From the NCBI GenBank assembly GCA_916048095.2, contig OU696579.1:5987001-6051000 (forward strand): a DNA stretch of 64,000 nt, given 5' to 3'. Positions 45,370 to 56,456 of the stretch are shown here, in pieces. The stretch is from Sacculina carcini. Taxonomy: Eukaryota > Arthropoda > Thecostraca > Sacculinidae. The notes beneath the pieces are model-generated. The model had not been told where the DNA came from. It was given only the letters and a program-made list of their open reading frames with translations, and did no database searches. How positions within the stretch are numbered: the stretch's first letter is position 1; the number at the start of each line of letters is the position of its first letter. Both the position numbers and the translations under genes were made by a program.

Positions 45370-48360
45370 ACATGTATTTAATATAGCGCACACAATAGTC
45401 ACAAGCGCGCGACACGCAAAATAATACTGGAGCAAGTGGGAAATTTGGTCAATTGCGCAGGTTGGGTGAAGTAAAAACATGCAGCGCAGAACAGAAACAC
45501 AAACATGTAGCAGTTATGAGTCCGGAATATGTAACTAAAATGTGCAAAAAAGAGATAAATCATTAAATAAAAGGAAAAACGGATTAAATCAATATCAATA
45601 GGAATAATAAATCAATTATAACATTGCCGACAAGTAAACTTAAGAAGACTCTGAGGCCAAAGAAAGGAAATGTTTGTGCAGCTCAGAGGAGAAAGATGAG
45701 TAGGATTTCATTCGGAGGAGGCGAGGAGGAAGTGAATTATAAATGCGGGGTGCAGAAAAAAAGAATGATTTCGCAGACCAAGTGGATTGGTTCAACGCAG
45801 GGGGACAGATTAGAGGAGTAGGATGGCGACGTGAACCAGAAGTACTCTCTTGAACCAGAAGTAGTGAGCGTAGATAGGCCGGGGGTGAAGGACAGTGAAG
45901 GATTTTGTAAACCAAACAGCAAATTTTGTAGCGAATTCGGAAATGAGCAGTAAGCCAACCAAGGCGGTGAAGGTGAGCTGAAGTAGGCGTTTTGGGAGGA
46001 AGTTTAAGAACGAAGCGACAGGCAAGGTTGATAATGGATTGTAGATGGCGGATACTTTTGAGGGGAAGGTGAAAAAACAAGGAGTTACAGTAATCTAGGC
46101 GAGTGAAAATGTAAGAATTGACGAGAAGAACAGCCGAAGATTCGTCCAAAAGAGAGCGTATGGGATACAATTTTCTCAGAATGAAGCGGCAAGAGCGAGT
46201 GAGTTGAGAAAAGTGTTGAGAAAATGATATTGTTGGATCAAATGTGATGCCAAGGTTGCGAATTTGAGCAGCTAGAGGCAAGGAGACAGTGGTAGGGGTT
46301 ATCCTTGGAGGATGAAAAGCTAAGTAGACAGTTTTGTCGTGATTAAGAAGGAGGTATCTGGAGGCAGCCCATGACGAAATATGGGAAAGAAGTTTAGATA
46401 CTAAAGAAGAATTATGTAAAGATAAGGGAAAGTAAATTTGTACATCGTCAGCATAGACGTGAAAGGAAATAGGGTATTCTCTGAGGACAGAACAAAGGGA
46501 CGAGACGTAGAGGTTGAATAGGAGTGGTCCCAGGAGAGAACCCTGTGGGACGCCAGAAGTCAACGGAACATTGACAGACATCCGGGAATTACAGCGGACA
46601 GAAAAGGAACGTTTATGAAGGTAGGAAGATACAAGAGAAAGAGCTGAGGAAGAAAGGCCAATATGGGCGAGATCTTCACAAAGAATGGAATGATTGACGA
46701 GATCAAAGGCAGATGAAAAATCTAATGATATTAGCAGAACAGATTTGCCGAAGGAAAAGTTGGAAAAAATGTCATTAGTGAGGCGAATAAGGAGAGTTTC
46801 AGTTGAATGATTTGACATGAAGCCTGATTGACAAGGATCAAGGACCGGAGTAATAATCGGACGAAGTTGTTCAAGGATAGCGTGTTCAAGAAGTTTAGAA
46901 GGAAGCGTAAGCATAGATATAGGACGATAGTTGGAGGGGATGGCAGGATCAACATTAGGCTTCTTCAGTATGGGTGTGATTATAGCATGCTTAGAAGCTA
47001 GAAATTGACCATGAAGAAAAGAGGAATTAACCATATGGGTGAGAATGGGAGCAAGGAGGAGGATCGAATCAGAGAGAGCGGAAAAATTAATAGGATCCGA
47101 GGGGCTTCTTTTGTTGCGGAGTTTGAGGAGAAAACGAGATGTTTTATAGGGAGAAATTGGTACGAAGGCCGAAATTGAATTTGAGGAGGTAGGAAATGAT
47201 AGAGGAAAATGACTTTTTGAAATATTTGAGAGTATTGTATCAATTTTTTGAGTGAAAAAAGAGGAGAATTGATCAGCTGAAATCATTATTGGACTCCGGG
47301 AGGCACTACCAGTTATTGATTTCAGAGTGGACCACCGAGAGTGTGAACCCTTTCCCAGTGAGGATAGGTGAGAGGTGAAATGAATGGATTTGGCGGAAGC
47401 AAGAGAGGCGAGGAAGGAATTTCGAGCCGAGCAAAAGGTTGACCAGGACGAAGGAGAGCGAAAGCGCCTCCAGAGACGCTCCGTACGACGGCATTTGGAG
47501 CGCAGGAGGCGCAGATCTGAGGACCACCAAGGAGGGGGTGGAGATTCGCAGATAACTTTGATTTCACGGAGTGGAAAGATAAGATCATTTATATTTGAGA
47601 GGTAATCTGAGATAAAGTTTGGGAGTGATAGAGGACTGAGGAAAACATAACTAAGAGGAGATAGGAAGCGTTCGACAAGAGAGGAGAAGTGAGAAGAATT
47701 GAAATTCTTGTAGTTGCGTGAAAGAATAACCCTAGAGGAAGATTTGGGAGAACGAGGGGAGAAAAGTTGAAATGTGATAAGGCTATGGTCAGAAAAAAGA
47801 GGATCTGGGGGGTGGGTGAGTATGTCTGGGGAAATGAGTTTCGAAGAAGTCGGAGTGGAAATAATGAGATCCAGCGTGTGACCAGAAGTATGGGTAGCAC
47901 CTGAGTTCAAGACGAGAAGATCCCAAGAGTCGAGCAGAGAAATAAAATCACGTATGAGAGTTTGAGACGAAGGGCGATCAACCCAGATGTTGAAGTCGCC
48001 TAGCAGAATATAGTTATCAGAGAAATGTTGGGAAAGTAGTGAGATGAATTCGTCAAAGTCAGACAGGAAGAGTGAGGCGGTACCAGAATTATTATGACGG
48101 TATACCACTATAATACCCAGGGTGGGAAGTGCTGGTAGAGACAGACAGAGTACTAAAAATTCGAAAGCAAGAGATGTAAAATTGAATTCTGTGAGGGTGG
48201 AGAGGGAAAGCGAGGCATTGAAAATAACGCCAACTCCACCGCCCGAATGTTTCAATGATGAAGAAAGAGATCGACAGGCCTGGAAGAAATTAAAAGACGG
48301 GGGAAGATGAGCTCTAAACGTGGGAACGTCGCTCTCCAGGAGCCATGTCTCGGTTAAGAA
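45370..48360 (-). mobile_element. CR1-like LINE family F, 5'-truncated, young
   Basis: About 3 kb on the minus strand, ending GCGCTATATTAAATACATG and a (TTG)n tail (45333-45370). It is inserted in the (AAC)n tail of the SINE-like element, so both sides are AAC repeats and the target duplication merges with them. Absent from the other duplication copy at about 20410. Truncated inside the endonuclease at 48360. Confidence 0.88.
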
Positions 48361-48372
48361 CAACAACAACAT
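45640..48372 (-). CDS. LINE F ORF2: truncated endonuclease plus intact RT, 910 codons
   Basis: No stop or frame change over 910 codons. The first residues (MLLLF) come from the flanking (TTG)n and a chance ATG at 48370-48372; LINE sequence begins at about LTETWL, so the endonuclease lacks its N-terminal strand with the first Asn. Later endonuclease motifs remain: VVYRHNNS, GDFNIWVD, SGHTLDLI, SDHSLI. RT: NYRPISMLTLPSK, ISLDFSSAFDLVNH, TSGVPQGSLLGP, YADDVQIYF, then a C-terminal domain ending SSELHKHFLSLASESS. RT catalytic residues are all present. It copies LINE RNA at a nicked target; without a full endonuclease it cannot nick on its own. Likely silent, but recently inserted. Confidence 0.92.
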   Translation of the reverse strand: MLLLFLTETWLLESDVPTFRAHLPPSFNFFQACRSLSSSLKHSGGGVGVIFNASLSLSTLTEFNFTSLAFEFLVLCLSLPALPTLGIIVVYRHNNSGTASLFLSDFDEFISLLSQHFSDNYILLGDFNIWVDRPSSQTLIRDFISLLDSWDLLVLNSGATHTSGHTLDLIISTPTSSKLISPDILTHPPDPLFSDHSLITFQLFSPRSPKSSSRVILSRNYKNFNSSHFSSLVERFLSPLSYVFLSPLSLPNFISDYLSNINDLIFPLREIKVICESPPPPWWSSDLRLLRSKCRRTERLWRRFRSPSSWSTFCSARNSFLASLASAKSIHFTSHLSSLGKGSHSRWSTLKSITGSASRSPIMISADQFSSFFTQKIDTILSNISKSHFPLSFPTSSNSISAFVPISPYKTSRFLLKLRNKRSPSDPINFSALSDSILLLAPILTHMVNSSFLHGQFLASKHAIITPILKKPNVDPAIPSNYRPISMLTLPSKLLEHAILEQLRPIITPVLDPCQSGFMSNHSTETLLIRLTNDIFSNFSFGKSVLLISLDFSSAFDLVNHSILCEDLAHIGLSSSALSLVSSYLHKRSFSVRCNSRMSVNVPLTSGVPQGSLLGPLLFNLYVSSLCSVLREYPISFHVYADDVQIYFPLSLHNSSLVSKLLSHISSWAASRYLLLNHDKTVYLAFHPPRITPTTVSLPLAAQIRNLGITFDPTISFSQHFSQLTRSCRFILRKLYPIRSLLDESSAVLLVNSYIFTRLDYCNSLFFHLPLKSIRHLQSIINLACRFVLKLPPKTPTSAHLHRLGWLTAHFRIRYKICCLVYKILHCPSPPAYLRSLLLVQESTSGSRRHPTPLICPPALNQSTWSAKSFFFSAPRIYNSLPPRLLRMKSYSSFSSELHKHFLSLASESS

Positions 48373-49425
48373 GTATTTAATATAGCGCCAAATATACCAT
48401 GGTGTGATGACAGGATGAGATAAAAAATAATATAGTATGTATGCTTATAAAATAAATGAAGCAAATGTCAGAATAGCTAAGAGCATTACAGAAAAAATTT
48501 AACAGGCGTATATACAAAAGAAAAGCACGAACCCAAAACTCGCTCGCAAAAAGCTAAGCTCGCAAAAAGGAGCATAACCAGCAAAATGTAATTAAAAGTA
48601 GAAAGCTAATAAAATTGCGAAAAACAATCATTGCAAATGTAAATATTTTTAGTAATGGTCGCAATAATGTTCTCTATATTGTTTCAATGGAACCTTTTAT
48701 CAAATAGAACGTGCTACAGATTGTATATTTGTCTGAGAGTAAACACTGCATGTGTGAATGCCCCCCGTCCTCCCATATGTAGCACCCTGTGCTCACAGTC
48801 TTATAAATGTCAAACGTGGGAATATGGCGCTATCTCACGCCCTGAAAATCACGTGCTAACTCCTGTTCAAGTAAATGCGTACTGTCAAGCGCTACAGTGC
48901 AGTATCTGGTATAGACAGCTCACACATCGTACTATACCACGCTCCAAACATCTCACGACACCCTCCGGTTCGTGGACATTTCCTTAAATGGAATTACACT
49001 ATCCTGCGTACCCAAAAACGTATACATATCAAGTAGTACGGATAATATGTTTAAATTGAATTATGAATAATATTGTTAAATCCTAACAGCAGAAATTTTG
49101 ACATTTCTTGATCTTCACACCAGATATTCCATCTATTTTCCTATTTTATCCACATATATACCGTTTTTGTGACTCATATCTGCAAAAAGTCACCAAACTT
49201 CGTGGTAAACTTACCTAATAACAAAAAAATATCAAAAGGTAACCTGACGATAAAAAAGTAACCTAAAAAGCAAAAAAAGTAACCTAATAATGAAAAAGAA
49301 ACTTTTGGTAACCTAATAACTTTTTTTATAATTATCGTACACAGCTTTTTCATGCAGTTTTAGGTAGCTTATGAAAAAGTGACCTTTAGGTGAAAAAGTA
49401 ACTTTATTAACTTTTGACAGCCCTA

Positions 49426-50202
49426 CTGATCATAAGACTTGTCAAAAAACAACTGTTTTCGATTTTTATACCCCCTTGCACGGTCTCCCATGCTTTTCGA
49501 CCTGAAAAAGCTGAAAATCATAGCGATTTTTGTCTAAGATGTCTCTATATCCTGCCGCATTGGACTTGAAGTTTTCGCGCCCGTAACAACAGGAAGTACG
49601 CAATTTCGCCTTGCATATCGCAGTTATTTCACTTGTAAGTTGTGTTACAGTTGCAATTTGAGGACAAATTGGGTATCAAATGGAAGCATGTGCTCCTGCA
49701 GAAACATTTAGAGTTATTCTACTCATGATTAACTCATCATATTAAGCAAACGATGAAAATTTAATGAATAATTACAATTTATACATACATTTTGACATTT
49801 ATTATTCATTATTTAAGTATGATTTATATTTATAATTCTAGTTAATACCATTTTGATCTTGCCTAAACGGCAACAAGCCCTTTTCTCGTCCATTTCCGGC
49901 GTTGGAAGAAGAGTAAACGTTTGATCGGCACATAAAATATTCCGAAAGAAAACCAAAACTTCCCTCACTTCCAGCTGCAGGCACCATATTTTAGAGGTGC
50001 TGGTTGGTGCCGTATGGAACACTCTATTTGGATTGACTGAGAGCCCAGATCATCTTTGGTTCAAACACGTCAAAGACAGATGGACAAGTGTTGACACTGA
50101 AAACCCCACAATTTGTACACTACATGTAAACGACTCACTGAAGAGAACAAAACGTGGATAAATGCTCTTCAAGACATTTTGAGATCTGAAAAGCCTCCTA
50201 GG
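49426..50202 (+). mobile_element. left part of long-TIR transposon, second copy
   Basis: Corresponds to 24703-25509: the long terminal repeat (about 49456-49790, without the extra duplication present in copy 1) and the start of the transposon gene (KTWINALQDILRSEKPPR). It stops at 50202, after which the sequence is unrelated to the transposon. There is no right inverted repeat. Confidence 0.85.
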
Positions 50203-53008
50203 TACCAAGTGACACGCAAGCGGCAACACGAGGAAGATCAGAGGATGAACAACTCTATTGAACGGAAAGCTGATGAGGTGCTTATCAGTGCTACAGGAGA
50301 TAGCGCTGACACAAATCGTCATAAAAGGTCACGCATTAAGGATATTAAACTTCCTAATTGCTCGAGTACCGCACCGAGCATGCCAGACACTACGGTAGAT
50401 GCGTTTACGAGGCCCATGTTCGATGAGCAAGACGATGAAGAGGATCCGATTTCGTCCGAAGTTGTCGACGATATCATTGCGTCGTTGGAAGATTGTGAAA
50501 ATGGTGCCGTGGTTCTGGATAGTGACGATCGCGAAGCTCCATTGGACAATAGCGTTAAAGAGCAACTGGGTGACTCTTTGGCGGTCTATGATGGAGTTGT
50601 CGCTCACGAACAACATGGCTCTGCCGTGGCTGATGACAGTGGCTGTGACAGCATGGAATTCGACTCGACAGAACAAATTCTCGATGATTGTGATGCATTT
50701 GATGGCAAATAGAAACGACAGGTATCAAGTACATCTCTCAGAGCTTTTCCTGTGATGGTGAGCTAAACCGAGATGATAATACAGACAGTGCTATTCCTCC
50801 ATATTTAGTGACGAACATCGAGTGTGCTACTGATAGTGTGACTCAAGTCGATGAAGTACCTGTAAGCTCGGGAGATGTTTGCTCAACGACGTGCGCAGAC
50901 ACTAGTACATTAGACAAAAGTGACGTGCTAGATGAAACGGTCAGTGTTGATGTCAATATTAACGAAAACCAGAGCGATTCGGACACTGAACCAGACACAC
51001 TTGTCGTTGACGAATCGGCAATGTGTGAAGTGGAGGAACCCTTGCATAATTCAGATCATTGTGACGGCACAGCTGGTACTTACATTCAGACTCGTCAGAT
51101 TCTGAAAGGAATTGTTCAGAAATGTTAAAGAGCAGCAGTCGGAGTAGAGAAGGACGCAACGAATTCGAGGGAATGATCAAGGAAGAGGTGATTATATCTT
51201 CGGAGTCATCTGGCTCAATTGAGAATCAAGTAAAGACTGATGATACACAGACTGACTCTATGGCGAGATCAGTAGGTGATAATGAATCTACTGAGCCCAC
51301 GCGGTTAAATGTTCCGTCTGATAGTTCTCCCACGAGACCACTAGAATCGGAGAAGTCTTCCGTTGCGATTTCTGAAGATAAACTATCCAAGTCACGCTCC
51401 TCAGGGAAAATATGTATTGAACCTGTTTTGGACAGTATTTTGCCACCTAATGTCCAGATACCGATGCAACAGGAATCCGAACTGAAAGGCGTTGCAGCAA
51501 ATTATGAAGAACAAATTGAGAAACAGCTGTATGAGAAGAGGAGTGTTTCCAAGATGGTAGATTGCTCTGTGCAGACCGTATCTGCTGAGGAAAGCACATC
51601 GAATCACACACATGCTCCCTCAGAGAAGGCTGATGCTTGCATCACAACAAGTCTTTCCGTTTTGGCTGAAGCCGTTGAAGTATCTAGCTCATCACTAGCC
51701 TTCTCGCCATTGGTTTCTGATATCACAAGCAGGGCAGATTCGTCAACAAGCACCTTTCGTGCACTTTCTCCATTGTGTACTTCGCGGTCAGAAATCGGAA
51801 ATGGATCGAACGGATCCTCTTCAGATTCATGTATTTTGTTGTCATTCGGAGTACGAAATCTGATCAAGGAGCCGTACTTGGGTAAGAAACATGCTTCCGA
51901 AACGTCCACACGTCTCTTTCCATTGAACACTCGTTGTGCTGTCAGTTCTGCTAGTCAGCACAAATCCCTAACAACTAGCAATCAATGTAACACCGTCAAA
52001 CAACCAGTGGATACCGTCTTGAGTCGCGCTGGGTCATGCAAGCAATCCGCGCGTAGTAGTTTGACGAAAAAAGCGTCCAGACCACTCGATTTGTCGACTC
52101 ATTTCCGCAAGCCGGCCGACTCCACCACTACGCTATCCAGCACTAGTCGTGAAAACAGCATTGGCAGCGGAAGATGCATGTCTCCGGAACGCAAGACCAA
52201 GACTGAGCGGACACAAGGCACACAGAAAATTCACACAATCGTCGATAATTTAGCGAACCGCCGTCGCGTGGCTCTTGCGCGTGACGATTCTGCGAGGTGT
52301 CCGCGTTACTCAACCACTTCTGCGCTTTCTAGTGTCTCCTGCTCGGCTAGTGTAGGCATGAGTTCTTCCTCAGCGTCGGACAGCGGACAGCCGACATTTT
52401 CTGCGCAACAATCCCGACTATTCCAGCCACACCAACTGCCATTGCAATCCTCGGCACAACATTGCTCACCTACGACGCCATCTCAGCACCGGCAACATTC
52501 AATGTTTTTACCGCCGGCGTTTTCGCCGTTGTCTGCGCTGACAGCCGGCTGTTTTTCGACGGCCGAATTGGCTGCGCGTGTCGAGTACGACTTGGGCATG
52601 CGACAGTTGATGGCGCTGTCTCGCATTACAACTGCATGCCGGCCCAACTCGGCTGCCGTCCTGCCGCTGTCGTTCGGAGTGGGCGCCGCGAGTCTGTCGT
52701 CATTGGCTGCGGCTGTCGAGGAGCGCATAAAGTCCTCGGCGATGTTGCAGCCAGCGTCATTGGGGGCCGCGACAGGGAGGCTCGTATGCAGAGGTGTGGA
52801 GAGCGGTTCACAGGGGCGCAGCCAGTCAGTTTCCGGCCAGCGGGTGTTGTCTGGCATCAAAAAATATCCGACCACCGCCGTCAAAGCGACGCCATGCGCT
52901 CCCCGACACGCCGGTAACCGACATGAATCGGTGGCGTCACAACTGAGCGTCGCCAAGATTTCAAACAGGAAACCGGTGCCATGCCATCACACTGATATCG
53001 AGAAGTGA
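50203..53008 (+). pseudogene. serine-rich acidic nuclear-type protein, probable host exon with two frame changes
   Basis: Three consecutive open frames cover the region with compatible composition: 50203-50712, 50703-51128 and 51065-53008. At each overlap the upstream frame degrades into atypical residues while the next opens, so I read it as one coding sequence with two one-base-class shifts (true damage or assembly error). The N-terminal third is acidic with basic clusters (HKRSRIKD); the rest is Ser/Thr-rich and disordered. RPLDLSTHFRK near 52080-52110 contains PLDLS, the CtBP corepressor-binding motif; a segment AELAARVEYDLGMRQL follows. GC content and codon use are unlike the neighbouring transposons. 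No known domain recognised, so function is open; a chromatin/transcription regulator is a guess from the motif. Ends at TGA 53006. Confidence 0.5.
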
Positions 53009-53910
53009 CCAGTTTCTGTGATCCGTGACTCTGGTTACCTTAAATCAGTGATGCCAAAGACCTCTAGAACGTTGATGTACGTATGTGTCTGAATTTGTGG
53101 TATGATTTGGGCTAGGTTCAATGACCTATCGTTTTTTGTCTACGACGAGGGGTGTTGTTTCAACGCCCATAAGCTCGACTCGTTAGCTTTACAGTAAAAC
53201 TTACCGCGTAAGGTTAATCATTTATTGTTTTTGTTGTTTTCTTGTGTGATTGCTGTGCGGTAATAGCGTGTGTTAGGCAGCTGTGTGTCCGGGTATGGTT
53301 TCATACGTTGACACGCTCAAAACACATTTTGAAATGTGTTTCATCGTGGCATGTTGTTCCTCGCTCGCTCGCGCACGTGTGTGTATGCGCGTCTGTGTGT
53401 TTGCGTGTTTGCATCTTTGTGTATGGTCACCGAAATGTCAATGTCAAATGTCAGGGAGCTTTGTGCAATTATCTGTAAGCTCTGTGCGTGGAGTGTTTCC
53501 TTACGAGGCCTCGGTTGCACTTTTGCCGTATTTTTCTCCTTGCATGCGCGCAGCTTGCAAATTACACGTCATTTATGCCAGGCAATGTTTTCCAGGCACT
53601 TGCTGGGTCCTCACATTTTCTTGTAGCTTAGTCGATCAGTGTTGTTTGTTCAGTGTGTTTTGTGAAGCCGTTTTCTACGCCAAATGTGATTCTTTTTTTT
53701 TCAGTTGCTCGATATCTTGGTGTGTTATATAAGCTGTTGTTATATAAACAGACAGAATATATCCTGAAAAGAAGTTGGTCTTTCTTTTTGGTAAACACTT
53801 GCCAGCGTTGGGTAGGAGTGAACTCAAGCGGTGCGCAAATGGATTGAAATTGGACCCAATCGGTTATATTAGTCATCTGGGTGAGCCAGGCACTTTGCCA
53901 GCCTGGTTCC
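53009..53910. other. non-coding, possible 3' UTR of the serine-rich gene
   Basis: About 900 bp without a convincing gene. A TGTG/GCGTGT-rich part is at 53370-53410. Short open frames near 53283-53732 have Cys/Leu-rich, random composition. No clear AATAAA close to the stop. Confidence 0.5.
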
Positions 53911-54185
53911 TAGGGGAAGAGCCGTTACGAGGACTTATGAGCCCCCCCCCCCCGAAGGCAACACTTGGGGCCCCCGTTATAAATATACCATCAAATAATG
54001 AATTGATTTATTATACATAATCACATAATACAAGCTCAGGTGAAAAAATCTGAGCAAAAAGGTAGAGGCTATACATAATATGGTAACTTTTAATGTCATA
54101 CGTGAAGCAACGGGGCCCCTCAACACTCGCCCCCCCCCCGGTCGGGGGGTACGGGGGGCGGTTGCTACGGCTCTGCCTAGGGGTG
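53911..54185. mobile_element. MITE-like element with C/G runs
   Basis: The left end (CCTAGGGGAAGAGCCGTTAC) and the inverted right end (CCTAGGCAGAGCCGTAGC) are similar, as are inner parts (C-run, then CAACACTTGGGGCCCC and its inverse GGGGCCCCTCAACACTC). It contains C12 and C10-type runs. No ORF and no sure target duplication. Confidence 0.45.
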
Positions 54186-54744
54186 TAAGAGGATTCCTGT
54201 AAAAATTTTAAGAGAAATATTTAGCCTATGCATTATATTTTTCTTGAAAAACGTAGTTTTGCCTACTCATGTTAAAAGAGTTGTATGAATGAATTTTGAA
54301 TACAAAAGTTTTATTATTACGTCATTTGTATTTGTATATTTGCCTATAGTAATCAAGTATCCAGGGGGTGCGAGAAGTGACTGCCATTTGAAACGGGTGC
54401 GAACACTGAGAAATGTTTAAAAGCACTGCACTGCGGCGCATCGAGTCGCTGCTCTTGGTAGATATATTGTTGACAATGGTTCGACTGTGGCTCGTTTGAA
54501 TTTGCGGTGTAACTTTGTGCTTTTTATTATTAACTGCGCGTCCATGTGAGTCAATGTCAGTATATATATTTGTGAGAAATATATAAATGTATTTAATAAA
54601 TACATTATAAATAAATATATAAATAAACAAACAAATACATATATACATATACATAAATACATATACATAAATCATAATTAATACAATGTATTTCAGTCGC
54701 ACATTGATTGTTCCATGAAAATTAGTGTGTGCAGAATGAGGTCA
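54186..54744. repeat. AT-rich non-coding stretch with (ATAA)/(ATAC) repeats
   Basis: 54590-54675 is a simple repeat of aaataaat/acatatac units. I see nothing else in the interval. Confidence 0.7.
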
Positions 54745-54775
54745 CGATGACGTCACGATATGTTGGCCAATGACA
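54745..54775. promoter_or_regulatory. CRE palindrome and CCAAT box cluster
   Basis: TGACGTCA, the consensus CREB/ATF site, lies near 54749 next to a second TCACG, and GGCCAATGAC (CCAAT box, NF-Y type) follows about 20 bp on. No start site or downstream gene can be tied to it, so this is a candidate only. Confidence 0.35.
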
Positions 54776-54970
54776 GAGCGACAAGGCACAGCGTGTCAGT
54801 CAGGCCAACAAAAGACTGACACGGTGTCAAGTGAGGAATAGAAAGTCGAGATCTGTCAAGCTGGTATTAATAAGTGCCGTCAAGGATACAAGCATTGTGG
54901 ATACAATTCACTATTATCGCCGACGTGTATTGCCTAGTTGGGAGGCACCTGGTCGCTACTACGTGGCTCA

Positions 54971-55006
54971 ATTCATACCCCCGACAAATTGGCTGGGGGT
55001 ATGAAT
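54971..55006. other. 12-bp inverted repeat (hairpin)
   Basis: Arms ATTCATACCCCC (54971-54982) and GGGGGTATGAAT (54995-55006) are perfect, with a 12-nt loop. ATACCCCC occurs once more at about 55018. Purpose unknown. Confidence 0.8.
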
Positions 55007-56384
55007 ATGCACAACTATACCCCCGAGATTTCAGTTCATTGGGTATATTTTCATCAAATCAGCATAGGAAAAAAAACAAGACACAAATAATGTAAAAATT
55101 AAAAATATGTGAAAATGATACTTGATACCGCAATGTACTTTTCATTGAGGTATTTGTGTTGAGATTGAATAGGCCGTAAAATAGTCGAAGGTCCTACGCC
55201 CCTGAGTAGCACAATTCAGTTCTGAAGTTGGCCGACTTTCGAACACAAAATTTCCCACAAATTGAGATATGGAGTATTGATATTTATATTATTTTTGATT
55301 TGTTATCATACTGTAACATTGTTGTTTATTAGTCGTCACAATTCTAGTGGAGCAGGCCTCTTAATGTTGTGCGCCGCGATAACGCTTGATGTCCGATTCC
55401 AAACAGTAGTTTTGTTGAAACAATGTATTTCGTCGTGATATTGAAGGTTGCAGTTCTTGACTCTTTCGTCCTAACGTTATATTCAATGTTCTATACTATC
55501 TGTTCTGCCTGTATCTGCTACTCTGTCTCTCCTGTCTGTCTTCCTATCTGTTCTCTCGTTCTCCTGGTGTTGCTATACTCTGTTCCGTTCCATTCTCCCT
55601 CTGAACCACTCCACTTCTCTACTGAATCTCCTCTACTGATGCTGCTGCTCAATCTATCTCCTCCCGCTGCCGCTTCTATCTATCTATTCCATAACCCTAC
55701 TGCCGCTGCTCTTCTATCTCTATATCCATATCCATACTGCCTATCCCCCGAATGGTTAAAACACTGTGCTTATATAGTGCTAGCTAGCGCCGCCTACAAC
55801 ATTCTGCAGTTCCAAGTTGTGCACGACCTCGTTAGTTACGGACCGCAAGGTCACCACAATGCAGCACGCCCATAGTCTTACACACTGGTGTGTGTAATAT
55901 ATGCGTGTGCACGTGCTGCCCTGCTGTCTCTTAATGTCTTGCAGTTGTGTGTGTGTGTGTGCCTATGTGTGTGCAACCAATGCTGTGTTCTGTATGCTGA
56001 CCTATTCTGGTGATGTATGTGTTTATGTGTGTGTGCGCGTGCAACCACTACTTTCTATTCTACCATCTATCCTATGCTACATCTAATACACAACATGCAA
56101 TATACAATGTTCCAAAACAGACGATTACAAAAATAAGAATATAAGATATATATAACACCGCAAAATATAAAACATTGTTACACATACTTAATCACAATGT
56201 TTTGAATATGGGCATTTATTGTTGCCATATTTGACCCGCTTTTTGATGAATTGAAATTTTTATTTTGGTGGATTTCATGTTTTGGTTTTTTCTTATTTAC
56301 TTTTTTCTCGTATAATGATTTTTTGGTTCAGCAGAATACACAAATACATATTTTATATACAACAATTTATCCATTTTCATAGCG
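55007..56384. other. non-coding stretch upstream of the tRNA gene
   Basis: 55480-55745 is a pyrimidine-rich tract of TCT/CTG words on the plus strand. 55905-56045 has short TG repeats. The remainder is AT-rich with no gene or known element. Confidence 0.6.
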
Positions 56385-56456
56385 AGCAGAGTGGCGCAGT
56401 GGAAGCGTGCTGCGCCCATAACCCAGAGGTCCGTGGATCGAAACCACGCTTTGCTA
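56385..56456 (+). tRNA. initiator-type tRNA-Met (CAT), one anticodon-stem mismatch
   Basis: 72 nt and intronless. The acceptor stem AGCAGAG/CTTTGCT has one G-T pair and starts with A1-T72, as in eukaryotic initiators. D arm GCGC...GCGT, anticodon CAT in loop CCCATAA, T arm CGTGG-ATCGAAA-CCACG, where A54 in place of T54 is the initiator signature. The anticodon stem is CTGCG/CCCAG: the expected GGG/CCC run is broken by a C-C mismatch. A T5 run at 56460 is a Pol III terminator. Supplies Met-tRNAi for translation start if functional; the mismatch suggests a pseudogene or a diverged copy. Confidence 0.88.

Larger units (their letters stand above)
44924..49425. mobile_element. hAT-3 copy 2, interrupted by LINE F
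   Basis: Same ends as copy 1 (TAGGCCTGTCAAAA ... TTTTGACAGCCCTA) with CTGATCAT at 44916-44923 and 49426-49433. It is the duplicated counterpart of 19998-24702, lacks Gypsy-1, and holds the SINE-like insert (split: about 45333-45369 and 48361-48570) plus LINE F. Confidence 0.88.

Noticed and set aside
53283-53732. 150-codon ORF downstream of the serine-rich gene
   Set aside because: Cys/Phe-rich random composition, crosses a TG-rich repeat, no motif and overlapping frames of equal quality.
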